Shown: one piece after another, positions 63,447 through 64,000 of the stretch
How the letters are laid out: each line of letters begins with the position of its first letter
How positions within the stretch are numbered: the first letter of the stretch is position 1
NCBI RefSeq assembly: GCF_008370495.1
Contig: NZ_VTUX01000001.1
Span: 558,001 to 622,000 of the forward strand
DNA from: Pseudohalioglobus sediminis
Lineage (GTDB): Bacteria > Pseudomonadota > Gammaproteobacteria > Pseudomonadales > Halieaceae
Direction of reading: 5' to 3'
DNA: 64,000 nt
Position numbers and translations under genes: made by a program
Notes under the pieces: model-generated
Told to the model about the DNA's origin: nothing
The model's input: only the letters and a program-made list of their open reading frames with translations
Database searches by the model: none

Positions 63447-64000
63447 TTGATTACCTCCAGTGCACCGTCCATCAGCAGGCGGCGTGAAATGATGACTCGC
63501 ATGATCTCGTTAGTCCCCTCCAGGATCTGGTGCACGCGGGTGTCGCGCACGTGCCGCTCCATGGGGTATTCCTTGATATAGCCGTAACCGCCGTACAGTT
63601 GCAGGGCATCGTTGCAGACGTTGAAGCCCACGTCGGTGGCGAAGCGCTTGGCCATGGCGCAGTAGGTAGAGGCCTGGCTATCCTTGTGGTCGAGTTTGCT
63701 CGCGGCCAGGCGCACCATCTGTCGCGCCGCCACCAGCTCCGTCAGCATATCGGCCAGCTTGAACTGCGTGGCCTGGAAATCGGCGATGGCGGTATCGAAC
63801 TGCTTGCGCTCCTGCACATAGGCAACCGCTTCTTCCAGGGCCTGCTGCGCGGTGCCAATGGAACAGGTGGCGATGTTAATGCGGCCGCCGTCCAGGCCTT
63901 CCATGGCAATAGCAAAGCCCTGCCCTTCCTCACCGAGGCGATTAGCCACCGGCACGCGCACGTTGTCGAAGCTGACCATGCGCGTGGGCTGTGCGTTCCA
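63443..64000 (-). CDS. Acyl-CoA dehydrogenase, 3' part (isobutyryl-CoA type)
   Basis: 186 C-terminal residues visible; the 5' part is outside. Shows GRINIATCSIGTAQQALEEA, ERKQFDTAIADFQATQFKLAD, YGGYGYIKEYPMERHVRDTR and the catalytic-Glu loop QILEGTNEIMRVII. With the downstream genes it best fits isobutyryl-CoA dehydrogenase. Confidence 0.87.
   Translation of the reverse strand, partial: WNAQPTRMVSFDNVRVPVANRLGEEGQGFAIAMEGLDGGRINIATCSIGTAQQALEEAVAYVQERKQFDTAIADFQATQFKLADMLTELVAARQMVRLAASKLDHKDSQASTYCAMAKRFATDVGFNVCNDALQLYGGYGYIKEYPMERHVRDTRVHQILEGTNEIMRVIISRRLLMDGALEVIK

Noticed and set aside
1-64000. tRNA or rRNA genes
   Set aside because: I saw no cloverleaf or rRNA-like sequence in reading the intergenic regions.

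Overview
The window is GC-rich chromosomal DNA from a free-living, probably marine gammaproteobacterium. The recA-recX order, a LexA box of the CTGT-N8-ACAG type, a Fur box, two large TonB-dependent receptors, a valine-degradation operon and a wax-ester/DGAT-type acyltransferase fit the Halieaceae (OM60/NOR5) or a close relative. The lineage is an inference from gene content. I found no rRNA, tRNA or CRISPR array.

Layout. 1-13.3 kb: the 3' part of an N-acyl-D-amino-acid deacylase, three secreted lipoprotein hydrolases with nearly the same mature N-terminus, an MFS exporter, a beta-CASP nuclease, purU, and a minus-strand group with a SOUL heme-binding protein, a TIGR01777 epimerase and folE. 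13.3-20.4 kb: glutathionyl-hydroquinone reductase with its LysR regulator and a LysR-type box, a GST, and an fbpABC-type ferric iron ABC operon behind a Fur box. 20.4-20.6 kb: a BIME-like REP cluster. 21.6-29.3 kb: a catabolic island (TonB receptor facing a four-gene operon of acetoacetate decarboxylase-like, 3-hydroxyacyl-CoA dehydrogenase, SDR and GPH transporter genes) with its own Crp/Fnr-type regulator; the same GTCAC-N4-GTGAC palindrome lies upstream of both transcription units. 29.4-36 kb: an outer-membrane protein/lipoprotein pair, an SDR, divergent murein-peptide enzymes (VanX-like and LdcA-like) and a second TonB receptor. 36-45.5 kb: a six-gene operon (MFS, M1 peptidase, amidase, Na+/H+ antiporter, M20D hydrolase, TPR-sulfotransferase) divergent from a LysR regulator. 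45.6-47.4 kb: recX and recA with a LexA box. 47.6-51.2 kb: acyltransferase, AhpD-like protein, cupin and MarC-family protein.

51.4-55.6 kb is the most notable element: a chromosomal integron. An IntI-type tyrosine recombinase has a perfect LexA box just upstream. On its other side, pointing away from it, are six cassettes bounded by attC sites: a membrane protein, a cassette with no clear gene, an HNH nuclease, a GFA/CENP-V protein, a DUF2306-like membrane protein and a RidA protein. The cassettes are visibly AT-richer than the flanks.

55.7-64 kb: a GST, an MddA-like methyltransferase, an alpha/beta hydrolase and a second GFA gene, a CadC-like TPR regulator, and a valine/isobutyrate catabolic operon (acyl-CoA dehydrogenase, enoyl-CoA hydratase, 3-hydroxyisobutyryl-CoA hydrolase, 3-hydroxyisobutyrate dehydrogenase) interrupted by three direct REP copies.
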